DNA from: Tenrec ecaudatus | Taxonomy: Eukaryota; Chordata; Mammalia; Afrosoricida; Tenrecidae | DNA length: 64,000 nucleotides | Assembly (NCBI RefSeq): GCF_050624435.1 | Contig: NC_134539.1 | Coordinates: 141,828,025-141,892,024 of the forward strand | Direction of reading: 5' to 3' | Part shown: positions 11,768 to 24,932 of the stretch, piece after piece | Layout of the letters: the number at the start of each line of letters is the position of its first letter | How positions within the stretch are numbered: the first letter of the stretch is position 1 | Notes under the pieces: model-generated | Seen by the model: only the letters and a program-made list of their open reading frames with translations | What the model was told of the DNA's origin: nothing | Databases searched by the model: none | Program-made: the position numbers and the translations under genes

Positions 11768-12400
11768 TATTTTTTTAACATTTTATTGTGAATTGGGCAA
11801 AGGTTTATAGAACAAATCAGTTTTTCCCATTCAACAATTCATACACATTTTGTTACATTGTCATTGATTGCCATTGTCATAATGTAAGATCACTTATCCC
11901 TTTGTTTTCTGTTTCCATTTCTCCTCCTTTCCTTGTTCTTCTGAACTTTGTCCTTGAGTAAATAGCACCCTTTTGCTCTCAAATTTTTCATTATTCTAAG
12001 ATGTTCTTACCTTCCTGTTATTATTAACCTCATAGACCTATCTATTACTTGGTCAAAAATTGACTCATGGAGTGACAGAAAGGTGACTAAGGACCAAACT
12101 CTTGGGGGTTCTACCAGTCTCTATGCCACCAATAGTCTTTTCCTCTGATTTTCAGTTTCTTTCCACATTTTTCTCCCCTCTATCCAGGACTTTCCAATGT
12201 GACCCCTTTCAGAATGGCCGGCAGTGCTAGCCATGCACTGCCTAGCTCTGCTGGTTGCAAGGTCATGGAAACTAATGTTTGGCTGCTCCATTGGACTAAA
12301 TGTTTCTGCACATCTTCAATTTTTTTGAGACAGAGATAATCTTCTTTCCTTAGGACAGAGAGAGACCAATAGTTGTCCCCTAGATGGCCAACTTAGATGT
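11768..12400 (-). repeat. Unclassified retroelement U (copy 1)
   Basis: Begins with a T-run and 'acattttattgtgaattggg', the reverse complement of a polyadenylated end, and matches 36540-37135. Probably an L1-type 3' untranslated region. 12400-12805 shows nothing else. Confidence 0.55.
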
Positions 12401-12805
12401 GAAAATATATAGAACACACATCATTAACATTCAAAGAAATCCTGTCATGGCCAGTCACTGGATAGAAGTTACAAAGACTATGAATACAGGAGTCATATCA
12501 AATAATTTCACTTCATCCCAGTGATCTGAGAAAAAAAAAAGTGAGATATAGGAATTAGAGGAACCAGAAGAAAAGAGAAAGATGACAAAAACTTAGAAGC
12601 AATCACTAATAATTGTTTTGATTGTTATGAAAAAGAGCTACAATTTCCCCCAAAATTTCTCCTATCCTTTGTCTAATTTTTACTTCAGATATAAATAGGA
12701 AAACATTTTAGTAGAATTATAAGAATTGCTGTTTCTGAAATTATTGATTTTCTGATTATTCTGGTAGGTCTCCTTATCATGTATCTGTATTATCTTATCC
12801 CACAG

Positions 12806-12859
12806 CTGCTGGAAAGTTGTACAAACACAAGTTGCTGGAAAGCATAAAGTCTCTTAAAG
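12806..12859 (+). CDS. EFCAB13: Module 1 exon c (54 nt)
   Basis: Acceptor cccacag, donor gtgagg. Encodes AAGKLYKHKLLESIKSLK. This is the standard c pattern: Gly-Lys-hydrophobic-Tyr-Lys, then a basic helix ending KSLK. Lys sits where the acidic position-12 calcium ligand should be. Confidence 0.9.
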
Positions 12860-13296
12860 GTGAGGGAGAAATCAGCTTAAATTGAGACTGTGTTTTGTGT
12901 TTCATTTTTTTTAAACCACTCTTTTTTTTAATGATGAAAAATTTGTCAATATAGCCAGTTCAATTATTCAGTTTTTTGTTTCATCATTTCCTTCTTTGAG
13001 CATAACTTTTTTGGAGGGGAAGATATTTTATTCTATCACTTATATTTAAAATAATATATTATAAAATTAATTAATTAAAAATAAATAAAATCCTATATTT
13101 TTAATAGAATTAGAAAGGCAAATTCTTGCCAGAATTTTCCAAACTAGCTTAACTTTATTTTTCCCCTAGCTTAAATTTAGTTCCTTCCTTTTAAAGGTCT
13201 CACAAGAACTCTGTCAGACCCTTTAACAAAAATGATTGAGTAGATTCTTTTCCAGACTCCCATAATAGTTCTCACTTAGACAATTTTACTGTTGAC

Positions 13297-13998
13297 TGTT
13301 AGGGGAAAGGTCAGCCCCTAACACATCATCACAGGTCCGGTAGACACAATTGTACAGCAATAATAAGTAAAGATTATAGTAAAGTCATAGAGAGCATGAG
13401 AGATAGAAGAGAGATTGAAATAATGGAGTCAGACACATTTCATGGTAGCATGCTCACCTCGGCATCATTTGGTGGTCCATGTGGAGAGAGAGAGGGAGGG
13501 AGATTTATTACTAACCAAGGCTTTTATATTCTCTGGGGATCTGCAAGCCCCTTAATTACAGGTGAAGATGTACGTCACAGGAAAAGGTTGTGCTCTAGGT
13601 AATATAGTAATGGTAGGGGGACAATCTAAGGATATACATGCAATAGGAAGAGGAGGGATTGGGGGTATACATGTGACAAGATGGGCGGATGCTAGATTCA
13701 GGATGGCAGCCTAACTTTGGATGTCACTGGGCCAGTTTGTTAGAAACCATTATCAGTAGGGTGTAAACCCACCCTGCAGGGACCAAACTGATGGCCACAA
13801 GCCTTTAGGGAGAAGTGGTCCATTGTCCTTAACAGCAGGGTGTGGACTCTACTTGTGGTGGGACCAACAGTAGTCTAGCAGCTGACTGCCATCAGGGAGG
13901 TAACTTGACAATCATTTACCATTCACTGCAAGCAGTGTCCTAAGTCTAACATATATTTGGGGAAGCCGACGTGGGAGCAATCTTCCTGTTTCTCACAG
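13297..13998. repeat. Probable solo LTR
   Basis: A 700 bp block starts tgttaggggaaagg and ends gtttctcaca (TG...CA), flanked by gttgac and gttcac, a 5-of-6 match to a six-base duplication. No internal retroviral genes. It sits 84 bp before module 1 exon d. Confidence 0.55.
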
Positions 13999-14081
13999 TT
14001 CACCCCTAAGGAATGCATGGGCATGCCTACCCTTTTTCATTTTGTCAATGCTTTTCTCGTTCTCATCTCCTGTTCCCTAAG

Positions 14082-14186
14082 GAGTAAAGCTCGGCATCGA
14101 TAAAGTAACGTCCTTCATTGAAAGTGTGGGCTTCGAGCTTGAGCCAAATGAACACAATGACTTTGTAAGCCACTTGCTCCCTGATG
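14082..14186 (+). CDS. EFCAB13: Module 1 exon d (105 nt)
   Basis: Acceptor ttccctaag, donor gtaagt. The peptide begins VKLGIDKVTSFIESVGFELE and ends VSHLLPD. The CCTAAG acceptor recurs in four of the five d exons, unlike the AAAG or CAAG of b exons, which supports a common duplicated origin. Confidence 0.88.
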
Positions 14187-14719
14187 GTAAGTTACTCCTT
14201 TCATGAAACTGTGAAGTCATGAGAATCTCTGAAAGAAAACTTAAAGTTATACAGTAGCATTAAAAAATAGAGAAGAGTCTAATCCTCAGGAACCAATTAG
14301 ACCACGCGGTAGATTTTATTAAGTACCTAATACACACTAGTTATTAGGAAGGTAAAAATGAAGATGGTAGATCCTCAGTCTTCTAGAAGTTCCCTACATG
14401 CTGATATGGTTGTACTACACCACCAAAAATATATTGAGTAAAGTTTTCCAAGAGAAAGAACTTAGCTCGCCAGGAGAGGACCAAAAGATGTATCGAGGTG
14501 TGTAGAAAACAATGCCTTCCAGATGAGGAGAATGGCGCCTGCAAAGGCATTAATGCTGACAAAGTCGTGGACTTTCAGAGAGCAGTAAGTCTATCCTTGG
14601 GACTAGAATGTTTTTTGGGGTTTGGGGGCTTGTTTGTTTTTTATGTCATAAAGAGACAGGAAGCAGTATTGGAAAAGTAAGCCGCCAAGACGGGGAGGCC
14701 CTAAATAAAACCAGAGTTT
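14187..14719. other. Unassigned intron sequence
   Basis: No recognisable gene or repeat in this stretch after module 1 exon d. A 60-codon open frame at 14498-14680 has no coding features I recognise. Confidence 0.5.
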
Positions 14720-15475
14720 AGCCATCATCTTTTTGAGTCAGTTTGATAATTTCTAGTTTTATAGTTTATGCATTCCATCTAAATTGTTTAATTTGTTGAA
14801 GTTGTTATCATATTCCTTTTAATTTCTGCAGAGTTCATACTGCTATCCCTTCTTTCCTGATTTTTGTCATCTGTTTTTTCTCATTTTATTTACCCAAGCT
14901 AAAATTGTATGAATATTGTTGATATTTTCAAAGAACCAATGTCAATTACCCCTATTTTCTTTATGTTTTCCATTTTGATTTTTTCTCCAGTTTACTTTGG
15001 GATTAGTTTGCACTTTTTATGGATTCTTAAGGTGAAAGTTTAGATTACTGATTCGAGAGTTTCCTTTAATAATGTAGGTTTTTATAGCTCTAACTGTTTT
15101 CCTGTAAACATTGCTTTAGGTATATCTCATAAGTTTTAACATGTTGTAATTTTACTTTCATTCAATTCAAAATAGTTTCTAATTTCCCATGTGATTTCTT
15201 CTATAAGACATATAAACTTTAGAAATGTTTTAATTTTAAAATGTATATGGATTTTCCAACTTCCATTTTGTATTGGATTTAAATTTAAGCTCATTGTGGT
15301 CAGAGAACAGACTTTGTATGATTTCAGTATTTTTTAATGGAATGAGATTTGATTTGTGGCCTAGCATATAGTTTATTCTGAAGAATGTTCTATGAGAACT
15401 TCAGATGAAAATATATTCTACTATGCTAAAGATGTTAATAAAGCCAATTTGGTTTTTTGGTGTTTTTTTTTAAGT
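14720..15475 (-). mobile_element. L1 LINE fragment, antisense
   Basis: T-rich text with 'gctcattgtggtcagagaac' and 'actttgtatgatttcagt', characteristic of L1 read backwards. Stops in all frames. Confidence 0.65.
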
Positions 15476-15529
15476 TAAAGACTCTCATACCAAAGGGAAT
15501 TTTCCAAGTTTTTAAGTATTTTTTTAAAT

Positions 15530-16135
15530 ACCTTTTTTGGAGGCTCTTACATCTCTTATCATAATCCATACATTCCTCCAGTGTGTCAAGCACATTTACA
15601 CATATGCCACCATCATCATTTTCAAAGCATTCTCTTCCCGCTTGAGCCCCTGATATCAGCTCCCCATTTCTTTCCCCCTCCCCCATCCATCCTCCCTCAT
15701 GAATCCTTGATAAATTATAGACTATTTTTTCCATATCTTATATTGTCCTCTGTCACTCCTCACCCACTTTTCCATTATTCATCCCCCGGGGAGGGAGTTC
15801 TAGATTGATCCTGTGATAGCGTCACCCTTGCTCCCCACACCCTTCCCTAATCCTCCTGGTATCTCTACTCTCATTGTTGTCCCTGAGGGGTTTTTCTATC
15901 CTGGATTCCCTGTGTTTTAGGTTCTTATCTGTAGCAGTATGCATGCTCTAGTCTAATCCATTATTTAAAGTAGAATTGAGGTCATGATAGTGGGGTGAAG
16001 AAAGCACCAAAGAGCTAGAGGAAAGTTGTGTGTTTCACCAGTGCTATACTGCACCCTGACTGGCTCATCTCTTCCCTGTGACCCCTCTGTGAGGGGATGT
16101 CCCCAACAGTTTGATTGGCACCTAATTTACATATC
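15530..16135 (-). repeat. T-family fragment
   Basis: From 'ggaggctcttacatctctta' to the 'ccctgactggctcatctc' block, diverged from other copies, so relatively old. Confidence 0.8.
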
Positions 16136-16960
16136 ATATCATTGGGAGTTCAATCATATCAAAGGGAGTTTTACAATCACCACCACCTTTATCCCCCACC
16201 TATAGTTAAATCACCTTAAGAGTTGTGCAAGCAACGATCAGTTCTAGTGCTCCCTCCCCACCCCTGCCTTCATTATTATTCCTGAAATCATCTTTCCCTC
16301 CCTATTACCCACACCCACCCCGGCATTCCCTATCACACATTGTATCAGTTATTATCATTATGCATCCACTCCTCCTGTGCTTCACGTCTGGGAGACCCAA
16401 TAGAAGACAATGAAAAACAAATTGCCCTAAGGTGGTTAGAATAAAATCATATTAGTATAAAGACAAAAATACAAATAATGCATGAGAGGGAGAAGACCCC
16501 ATCAACATTCAAAAAGCCAGGGAAGAAATTCCTGTCATGGAACTACTAAGAGATACTTTCATCCAGTACAAATTCCCTTTGTGTCTATAGGGAGATCAAC
16601 TGGCTGAGTATCTAGTTTGATCCCACATAATCTGATTACAATGGTCTCTACCTGATAGTAAGGCTGCTCAGAGCTCCTGCCTCTGGCTAGAGTGAGAGAG
16701 TTTGCCAAGATTGGGGAAGGACAAGATAAAATAATGGGCTCAATTGTTGGTGGATATTAACTTGGGTGAAATGGAAGACAGTAATCCATAAGAAGGAGAA
16801 GAAACGTCAGGGAGTAAGTGAGGGGTAAACTATTGGCGGGTTTGATGAGCGATTTAAACTGTTTAATACAAAATTGATGGTCTGAATTGTAAACCCCCAC
16901 CTAATTTTCAATATATATATATATTTAAACTAAAATAAATAAATAAAAGAAGATGAGAGA
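16136..16960 (+). repeat. Probable L1-type 3' non-coding sequence
   Basis: Non-coding, AT-poor then AT-rich, ending in 'taaaataaataaataaaaga', a simple A-rich tail. The family is not identified. 16961-17680 holds nothing I recognise. Confidence 0.4.
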
Positions 16961-17680
16961 ATTCAGTATTTTTTTCAACAAATGATTACATAAGAATTTT
17001 GTCTAAACTAGGGTAATTTGCAATAGTTCATTACTTTACAAAATTGACTCTTCTTTTACAGCTCAGTGACATTGATTATATTATTTGAGCCATTCTTATC
17101 CTCCTTTTCCAAGTTGTTTCACCCCCATTAATAATTTCAATGCCCACTAAAATTCCTATCAAATCTTTCCAATTGTTGTAAATTGGATCCCATATAGATA
17201 GAGCATAGATGAGCACAATGTTAAAAGTAGACTTTCTTTACTAGTTAAGCCAAGCTACCATTTGGTTTTATAAACACGTCAAGATATTTTTGGTTTATGG
17301 GTTAAAGATTATTTTAGGACAATAGTCTCAAGTGTTAATCAGTCTTTGGACATTTTTAATGTGTGAAAATCTGGAGTTCAATGAGTGTGGCTGTACAGGA
17401 AAAGATGTCTACCATTCATGGCCACCAACTCTGTCATGCTGGGGACTTAACATCCCTTTTTCAGATATACGTGGCCCTTTCTTTTATCAAGATGGGAAAG
17501 AAGGTGAAACGTGACAAGTCACTCAATCACCATAGAGAAGGATTATTGTGGCAAGGTTGTGGTTGTTATAGTTGTTGAAGAAGATTTAACTTCTTTTTGG
17601 TGACGATGTACACAACCAACACATCCATTCACGTTTCTACGTGAAAGGCTCCATAACAGTTGGTTACATACTTCACACTG

Positions 17681-18180
17681 TATGTTAGCCTAAGTACTTT
17701 AGAGAAACAAATCCACAGAAACTCATGTATAAGAGAGATTGTATATAAAGGTTACGTGCACATCAAGAAAACATCCCAACCCAGTTCTGCCCAAGCCCAC
17801 AAATCCAACATTAACCCTTATGTCCGACACCAATCCACAAAGTCCTCCTTCATCTCACAAAACACATGCAATGAAGCCAACTGCAAGAGGAAAGCCAAGT
17901 CAATGAATGTGTAAGCATCTCAGCACTGGCAGGGATCTCCACACAGCTGCATCAGGGTAGGTCCATGTGACTTCTCCTCAGTGATGTCTTGCAGAAGTGA
18001 GCCTTGCCAGATAAAGCAAGGAACTGGCTAAGGCAGGTGCACCCTGGTCCAACCATCAGAAAGCAAGAGACCCAAGAACTAGAAAGGCGAGGTTCAACGA
18101 GCCATTTATACTTCCTCCCTTCAATTAACCCCACATGTGTTCATCAGCCAGGTTGGCAGATAAACTAACCACCTCACACT
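17681..18180. repeat. LTR-like repeat
   Basis: TG...CA bounded, sharing 'agagaaacaaatccacag', 'catcccaacccag' and 'cacatgcaatgaagcca' with 18296-18868. No coding region. Confidence 0.6.
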
Positions 18181-18295
18181 GTGTCATGCTTACAGTCTCT
18201 ACGCACATTATTTCATCATCATTAATTTAGGGTCTCTGCCCTTAAGGTTCTCACTCATGCTTTAGATTCACTGTTTTCACTTTAAGCTCATTGTG

Positions 18296-18868
18296 TTAGT
18301 CCAGGTGGACTAGAGAAACAAATTCTTAGACATTCATATGTGTATAGCAAAGAGCTTTATATATAAGAGCAGTTGAATATTGAGAAAACGTCCCAACCCA
18401 GTCCAGATCACGTCCATAAATCCGATATTAGCCCATGTCCAATACCAATCTATAAGGTCCTCTTCAGATTCACGAAACACATGCAATAATGCCAAATGCA
18501 GGAAGATCACAGGCTAGTGGGTAGGAAGTCTTGTGGATCCAATGGAGGTAGAAGCATCTCAGTGCTGGCAGGGGTCTCCAAGTGACTCCTCCAGTTCCCA
18601 GGGTACAGGGTCTATCAGCATAGTGCCATGTGTCTTGTCAGTAGAGCATCTCTCAGGGAGTGAGCCGAGAGAGAGAGAGAAAGACAGAGACAGAGAGACA
18701 GAGAGTCTCTCCCCACTCCGAGGAAGAATTTCAGGAGTTCCCAGAAACCTCAGGAGAAGGCCATGCCCACACAGCGGCCTCATTGGCTATACAATGATTG
18801 ACAGGCTAAACTCTACCCCTTCGCTTATAATCCTCTCAGATTGACAACAGATTATATAACTACCACAC
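18296..18868. repeat. LTR-like repeat, more complete copy
   Basis: Starts tgttagtccaggtggac and ends ataactaccaca. It has an internal GA-rich run (18668-18705) and 'cctcattggctat', a CCAAT-type inverted box. Likely a solo LTR of an afrotherian element. Confidence 0.6.
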
Positions 18869-19039
18869 TTATACAGATAATTCTTTATATAAGTACTATG
18901 CTCAAGGCAAATATTATTAATTGGGCTAATCTATAGGTTCTAAAATTGTTGAACCTACTGCCCCCTTTTCAGAAAAAAAAATTACTCAGCACCTCTAATC
19001 TTTAAACCTTGAGTCAAAAGAATTCCATAAAACTATTAT

Positions 19040-19156
19040 TAAACTAATGTTATGAGAATGATGAGGGCAATGAATGTACAAATGTGCTTTACACAATAGA
19101 TGGATGTATGGATTGTGATAAGAGTTGTAGGAGCCCTAATAAAATGATTTTTTTAA
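19040..19156 (+). repeat. T-family 3' tip
   Basis: From 'gttatgagaatgatgagggc' to 'gccctaataaaatgatttttt'. Confidence 0.85.
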
Positions 19157-19164
19157 AGATCAAA

Positions 19165-19660
19165 GATATAGATCTAACCTGGACAGTTAAAACATTGTCA
19201 GTACACACACCCCTGTGATGCAGGCTGGACCTTACCTGGTTTCCAGAATTTCCTATATTTGGGGTTTGTATTGTTTACTTTGGTGTTTGCTTGTTCCTAT
19301 TAGAGTGTATCTCACAGGTGTTAAGTCAATGGAGGTCACCCTCTTGAAGCTGTTTTATGCTTTCCCATTTTTCAGTATATGAAACCCAGGATTGATGAGC
19401 CTTTAGGGACAGCAAGTAAAATAAAGGTTTCAGGGGAAGGAGGGCACAGTTGTTGGGGGCGGGGTTTAAAAGAGAGATGATGTTAAGGAGTTCATGTAGA
19501 AAAAGAATGGTTGGAAACGAATTGTAGTAGAAATGGTACAATTCTTCAAGATGTGACTGAAATACAAACTGATGTGTTATATGTATTAAATCCCAACTAA
19601 ATGAATAAATGACAAAGTATTTAAATAAAAAAGCTATTGTTAAACTAAACAAGTACGTAG
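19165..19660. repeat. Unclassified repeat V (copy 2)
   Basis: Shares 'gaaacccaggattgat' and the following purine-rich block with 52880-53090. No gene between here and 20011. Confidence 0.5.
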
Positions 19661-20011
19661 ACCCATGATTATCAAAGTGGATGATACCACTTAATAGCTG
19701 GCTCTGGAATGATCGGGAGGGTGAGGGGACTGCAAAAGCACATACCTATACTTTATCCTGGATTATGGGCGAGAGTTCAAAAGATTTTACATGCCAGAGG
19801 GGCATTGAGTATGTTTTGTTCCTTTCTGGAAAGGGGAAGTAGGCCATATAAGTCCAGGAAACTACTCAGAGTTAGTCTTTCCCCATTTCCATTTGTAATG
19901 AAAATAGGATAAAATTTGATGGGTTTAATTTTGAGTTTTTCTTCAATCTATGATTTTTATATCTTCTCTTTCCATGATGATCTTTATTCATTAAATTGTC
20001 TTCTCTTACAG

Positions 20012-20065
20012 ATGAGGGGAAGGTTGAATTAAGTGCAATAATAGATGAAGGGAGTCTTTTTACAG
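20012..20065 (+). CDS. EFCAB13: Module 2 exon a (54 nt)
   Basis: Acceptor tcttacag, donor gtgagc. Encodes DEGKVELSAIIDEGSLFT. It has the D-x-G-K-V-x-L opening of a exons, but its C-terminal half is more acidic than that of the other a exons. Confidence 0.85.
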
Positions 20066-20586
20066 GTGAGCTAAATTCTTATTCACTCATTACTGAGCAC
20101 CTACTATGTCCCAACTATAAATCTGCAAAAATGAGCCTTCCAGGATCATGGTATTAAGGGCAAGGAAAAGAAATATAAGTAAATGTAATAGAATGTTACA
20201 GTTGCTAAGCGAGAAGCCTATGCAAAGGGAAGAAGAGGAAGAGTGGTCACTTCCACCTAAGGTAGAGCCATTAGGAAACATCTTAGTAAAAAGGGCAAAA
20301 CATGAGGTGATTCTTGAAAAGTGATCCAGACAGGCCAGATAGTATGGACATTCCTGATAGAGGGCTGGGGGAGGGGTGTGGAAAGTGTAAAAACTGCTAA
20401 GTGATTTTCCAACATAGCTAGAGCACCAAGTGCTATTAGGAATTTGGCAAGGTGTAAACAAAGAGTAAAGAAGGTGGTGTGGTAAATTGAATGATGGAAC
20501 CCAAAATGCATTCATCTTAATCTCTGGGATGTGGGATATTCACACATATGGAAAAAAAGATCCTGTAAAATATGCTTTCTCACTCT

Positions 20587-20766
20587 TACTGCCGCCAAGT
20601 TGATGCCGACTCACAGTCACGCCCTGTGGGTTTCCAAAATTCTAACTGTTTTAGGGGAGTGGACAGCCCCATCGTTCTTCCACAGAGCTGCTGGGGTTTT
20701 CGAACTGCTGACAATGCAGATCGCAGCCCAACGCATGACCACCAGGCCTCCTCAAATATGCTATAG
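20587..20766 (-). mobile_element. AfroSINE
   Basis: Reads 'cgccaagttgatgccgactc ... cccaacgcatgaccaccagg', the antisense SINE, with limited decay. Confidence 0.85.
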
Positions 20767-21002
20767 TTAAGGATTTTGCAATGAGGAAAGTATCTTGAAT
20801 GATCCAAGTGAGTCTTAAACTGAATCACAAGTGTCCCCACAAGGGATAGTTGGTGACAGAGAGAAAGTAATAGGATAATAGACACAAGATGTTGTGCTGC
20901 TGGCTTTGAGATGCAGGAAAGGGCCATAAGCCAAGGAATGTAAGTGACTTCTAGAAATTGTAAAGGCAAGAAAAATTATTCTCCTGTAATACCTGTAGGA
21001 CT

Positions 21003-21212
21003 AGAGTTCTGGTGGCATAGTGGTGACATTGTGGACTTTGAACCTCAAGGTCGACAATTTGAAACCACCAGCCCCTCCGTGGGAAAAGATGAAGGTTTCT
21101 ATTCCCACAAAGACTTACAATCTCAGAACCTACAGGGACACCTCCACCCTGCCCCAGAGAGCCACTATGAGTCAGAATTGACTCAACGGCAGTGGGTTTG
21201 GTTTGGGCAGGC
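21003..21212 (+). mobile_element. AfroSINE
   Basis: Nearly full length, from 'gagttctggtggcatagtgg' to 'gagtcagaattgactcaacg' and a GGTTT tail. Confidence 0.9.
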
Positions 21213-21954
21213 CCTCAGCCCTGCCATTTAGACTTTTACCCAATGAAACTGATTTATTGGTGTCTGATCAACAGACCATAGGAGAATAAAAATAGATTGT
21301 TCTAGGCCACCCAAGTTTGTGATCATTTATTACAGCAACAACAGAAAAAACTAGGGAGGAATTATGAAAGACTTTGAATATCAAATGAAAGAATATTAAT
21401 TTTATTCTGTGTGCACTGGGGAGTCATTCCAGGGTTATAAGCAGAATCATGTTATTTGATTGGTGATTTAGAAAGATGACTAGCAGCAGTATGAAGAATA
21501 GATATAAATATGTGTGTGAGAATAGAATTAGGGAAACAGGTTAAGAAGCAAATGTGTATGGTTCCCTGGAAAAAAAAACAACCATGGAGAGTAGAAATAA
21601 ACCATTATCTATGAGACCGGATGGAAAAGGATATGTATAAGGACTGTTACCAGTTACAGAATCTGTAGGATTTGGTTTACCATGAGCAGTTGTAGATTTT
21701 GAGAGGAAGAGAGGAATGAAGGTTGACTTCTTATCTTCTGAATTAGATAATTGGGTGGATGATGATTATCTTCATCAAAATAAGACATTTGGTAAAATAG
21801 ATTTAGAAGGAAATATATGAGCCCCCAATAAAATGATTAAATAAATTTAAAAATTTAAAAAGAAAGATATGCTTTCCACTTTGTCACTTTGAGTGTGTAG
21901 TTCCTGAACCTTCTAAGGGGAATTGAACACTCAAAAATAAAAACAAAACAAAAA

Positions 21955-22142
21955 CACGCTGCCATTAAGTTGATTTCTACTCATAGCAACCCTATAGGAC
22001 AGAGTAGAACTGCCCCTGTGGGTTTACAAGACTATAAATCTTTGCAAGAGTAGAAAGTATCCTCTTTCTCACAAGGTCAAAATGCTGACCTGGTAGTTAG
22101 CAGCCCAACACATAGCCCATTACACCACCAAGGTCCCTGATT
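21955..22142 (-). mobile_element. AfroSINE
   Basis: Antisense copy with 'ccctataggacagagtagaa' and 'attacaccaccaaggtccc'. 22143-23030 is otherwise unassigned intron. Confidence 0.9.
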
Positions 22143-23030
22143 GAACACTAGGTAATTGAATATATAAGTCTGATTCTGAGACCTTCTCTTTGCTGACAAG
22201 CAGACTTCAAGTTAGGAAGGAGACAGATACAGATGATGTGACTCGAGATGGGAGTAAAATGGCAAGGAGTTTAACTGAAAGCTTGAGTTTTCTAAGTAGA
22301 AGACAGAATCATCTGGTAAAAGAAAGGGCACAGTGGTAGAATAAGGAATCTTAAGGAGAATCCTGGTGGTTTTGTATCACTTGGGTAGAGGATAGGACTG
22401 GAGTTGATGAGGAATAGATGAAGGCATGCTGAGAATTGCCAAGAGTCTTACCATGTTGGGTATCATAAATAAATAGAGGCAACTTTTCCCTTAATTATAT
22501 TAAATTCTTCTGTGGGACCAGCACAGGAGATTTTCAGGGCTGGTGTGCCAAAATAATGAAAGTATAAATGCACTAAAGGTGTCGTCGAGAGAATTGTTAA
22601 GTGACCAGCACAAATAGGGAAGGAAGTGGAATTATAATAAAAATTATGAACTTGGAGAAAAGTGAGAGAGAAGGTGGAAATGAATGTTTCTACAGAGACT
22701 ATAGTGAGTCTGGGTATGTATTAAGAAGCAAAAAAAATGGAAGAATATGAGGTTCTGGCCAAAAGTTAACATGTTAGACTTTGAGATTTTAGAGGCAAAG
22801 CATTACCAGGTGATGAAAAAGCTTGAAATGTGACCATGAAGGATTTCAAATTTAGGAAAGGGTCATCGAGAATAAGGAGGTCAGGAAATCAGATTGCTAG
22901 ATCCACATAAAGGCTGAAATTCCCCGTTATGATGCCAAGAAATTGAAAATGATACAACATCGTCTCGGGTAACAGAATAAAGATAATTCCAATTTTCAAT
23001 CATTCTTTTTTTTTCTTTTACTTTTCAAAG

Positions 23031-23135
23031 GTGAAAAAGTTGATACAGGTGATCTAGAAAATTTTATGGAAAATATTGGGATAGAACTTACAGAAGAAAA
23101 TAGTGTGAAGTTACTAAACAATCTGCCTGTTGATG
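23031..23135 (+). CDS. EFCAB13: Module 2 exon b (105 nt)
   Basis: Acceptor cttttcaaag after a long pyrimidine tract, donor gtgagc. The peptide opens EKVDTGDLENFMENIGIEL and ends LLNNLPVD. This is a model b exon: V-D-T-G-D keeps the acidic loop end, followed by the helix and the MGI/IGI turn. Confidence 0.93.
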
Positions 23136-24189
23136 GTGAGCGTTAAACTATTTCAATATTTACTTCATTTTCAAATAAAAGATTTTTTAAGAAAGGATGA
23201 TATAAATACAAAAGACTTCCCTAAAGAAATCCACAAAATACCACCTGTTACTTAGAAATTTTTCAAACCATTATAATAGCCTTCAAGGACAGAGGAAAAT
23301 AAGGGTTTTGTGACTTATATTCTCTTCTGTACCAATATAAGAGAGGTGTCTGAATTCTGTTTTTGAAAGTGAAATAATATAACATTTAAAAGTCTAGCTC
23401 TCTTGGCCTCTGATAGGCTTCCCCTACCTCTCCCCAGTCCTTGCTCCCCTGTTCCATTTCCCCTTGTCCTCCTTCCCCTCCTCCTCTCTCCACTTGGACC
23501 ACCAAGCTGGGCTAAGGCAAAGGAGATAGGTGGATTCCTTTTCAGCCAGCAAGGCCCAGAAGAAAGGAGGGCAGCTGATGCGTGACCTGACCCTGTCCTG
23601 CTTACTGAATTTATCCAAAACCTCCAGAAGACTTTGCAGATTCCTGACAATGGCGATCGATCACTGCTGAGATATTTCTTCCATTGCTGATGCTGTCTAA
23701 GTGACACTCTGGAACTCTATCATAACTGAACATTTTATACAATAGTAACTGGACTATTACTACAGACTGTGTTGCGATCAAATTATGAACTTGCAACATC
23801 AATTAATGCTATAATATGATTGGAATGTAACTGATTTTTGTATAACCCCTTATCCGTCTTTTTTTTTTTTTACCCCTTATCCTTCAAATAAGACATTGCA
23901 TGATTGGGATTTGATTAGGAAACATTTACAAAGGCTTAAGGGAAGCATTTCATTAAAGGTTGATCAGCTTAAAAATACAAAGTCTAGTGAAAAAATTTAA
24001 GTCTGTTTCTGGGATAAAATATTTAAAAGTCTATGTTTCTGAATTTCTGAATAATTTGCACTATTATCTGAATTTACTATTTCCTGAATTTATGAATGCT
24101 TTGTACTATTTTCTGAATTTATGAATGCTTTATACTACTTTAAAGTGCATGCATTGGTCCCTGAGGCTAGAATTTTTCCTGTTTTACAG
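23136..24189. other. Module 2 b-c intron, unassigned, with a 31-bp tandem repeat near its end
   Basis: At 24035-24135 the phrase 'ctgaatttatgaatgcttt' and its variants repeat about three times. The GC-rich stretch at 23405-23620 opens a 130-codon minus frame that has no family features I recognise. Confidence 0.6.
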
Positions 24190-24243
24190 CAAAAGGAAGG
24201 GTATACAAGAACCGACTTATGAAAGAAGTGACATCCCTTAAAG
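24190..24243 (+). CDS. EFCAB13: Module 2 exon c (54 nt)
   Basis: Acceptor ctgttttacag, donor gtgagt. Encodes AKGRVYKNRLMKEVTSLK. Arg replaces the acidic ligand at loop position 12. The first intronic bases resemble those after the module 5 c exon (gtgagtgggaagca versus gtgagtgaggagca). Confidence 0.92.
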
Positions 24244-24932
24244 GTGAGTGGGAAGCACGATGGAAAGATAGATAAAACTGAGATCCTCAAAGTTTGCTCA
24301 TGGTTTAAAACTCTCCCTGTTTTTAAAATTTCAAAGAATAGTCCTGATGTCCTGATTGTTTATTACTTAAATGTGTATACTCTACATGCTCTACAACCCA
24401 TCATCAAAAAGCTTTATTCCAGTGGTTCTCAAATAATGTTGTGAATCAGACCAACAGAAGGGAGAGAAAAATCAGCATTCAGATCACTAGACTTCTTTCT
24501 ATGCATATTGATCTTGAGTTTTCATAGACAGGTCCTATAAAGTATGTTATTAAAAGGTCCCGCAGGGGACTATTATAGAGTATATTATATAGAGTAATTT
24601 CTTGGGCTGGATCCACTTAGGAACCACTAATTTGACAAGTTCAAATCTTATTATCTAAGCACATTTATAAAGGTTAGTTTGGGTCTTTGCCATGATTTAG
24701 CAGACATATTTAACTCCTTCCTTTCTTCTTTTAAAACTTCTCCTAAAAGCCACAACAGAATCCTTGGATCAGGGTGCAAGAACTCCTTACGTAGAGACCA
24801 AAACCAGTATTTACTTGAATATTTTCAATGTTCTTTGCTCTTCATTTTTAAAACCATATTGATGTCTAAGTTAGAATGGTCAATCCTTATATCACACAAA
24901 TATTCCTCATATCCATCCCCTTTTTTCCTAAG

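Noticed and set aside
17363-17578. Possible ribosomal-protein-like processed copy ('atgggaaagaaggtgaaac')
   Set aside because: Only a short Lys-rich stretch; no recognisable family sequence continues on either side.
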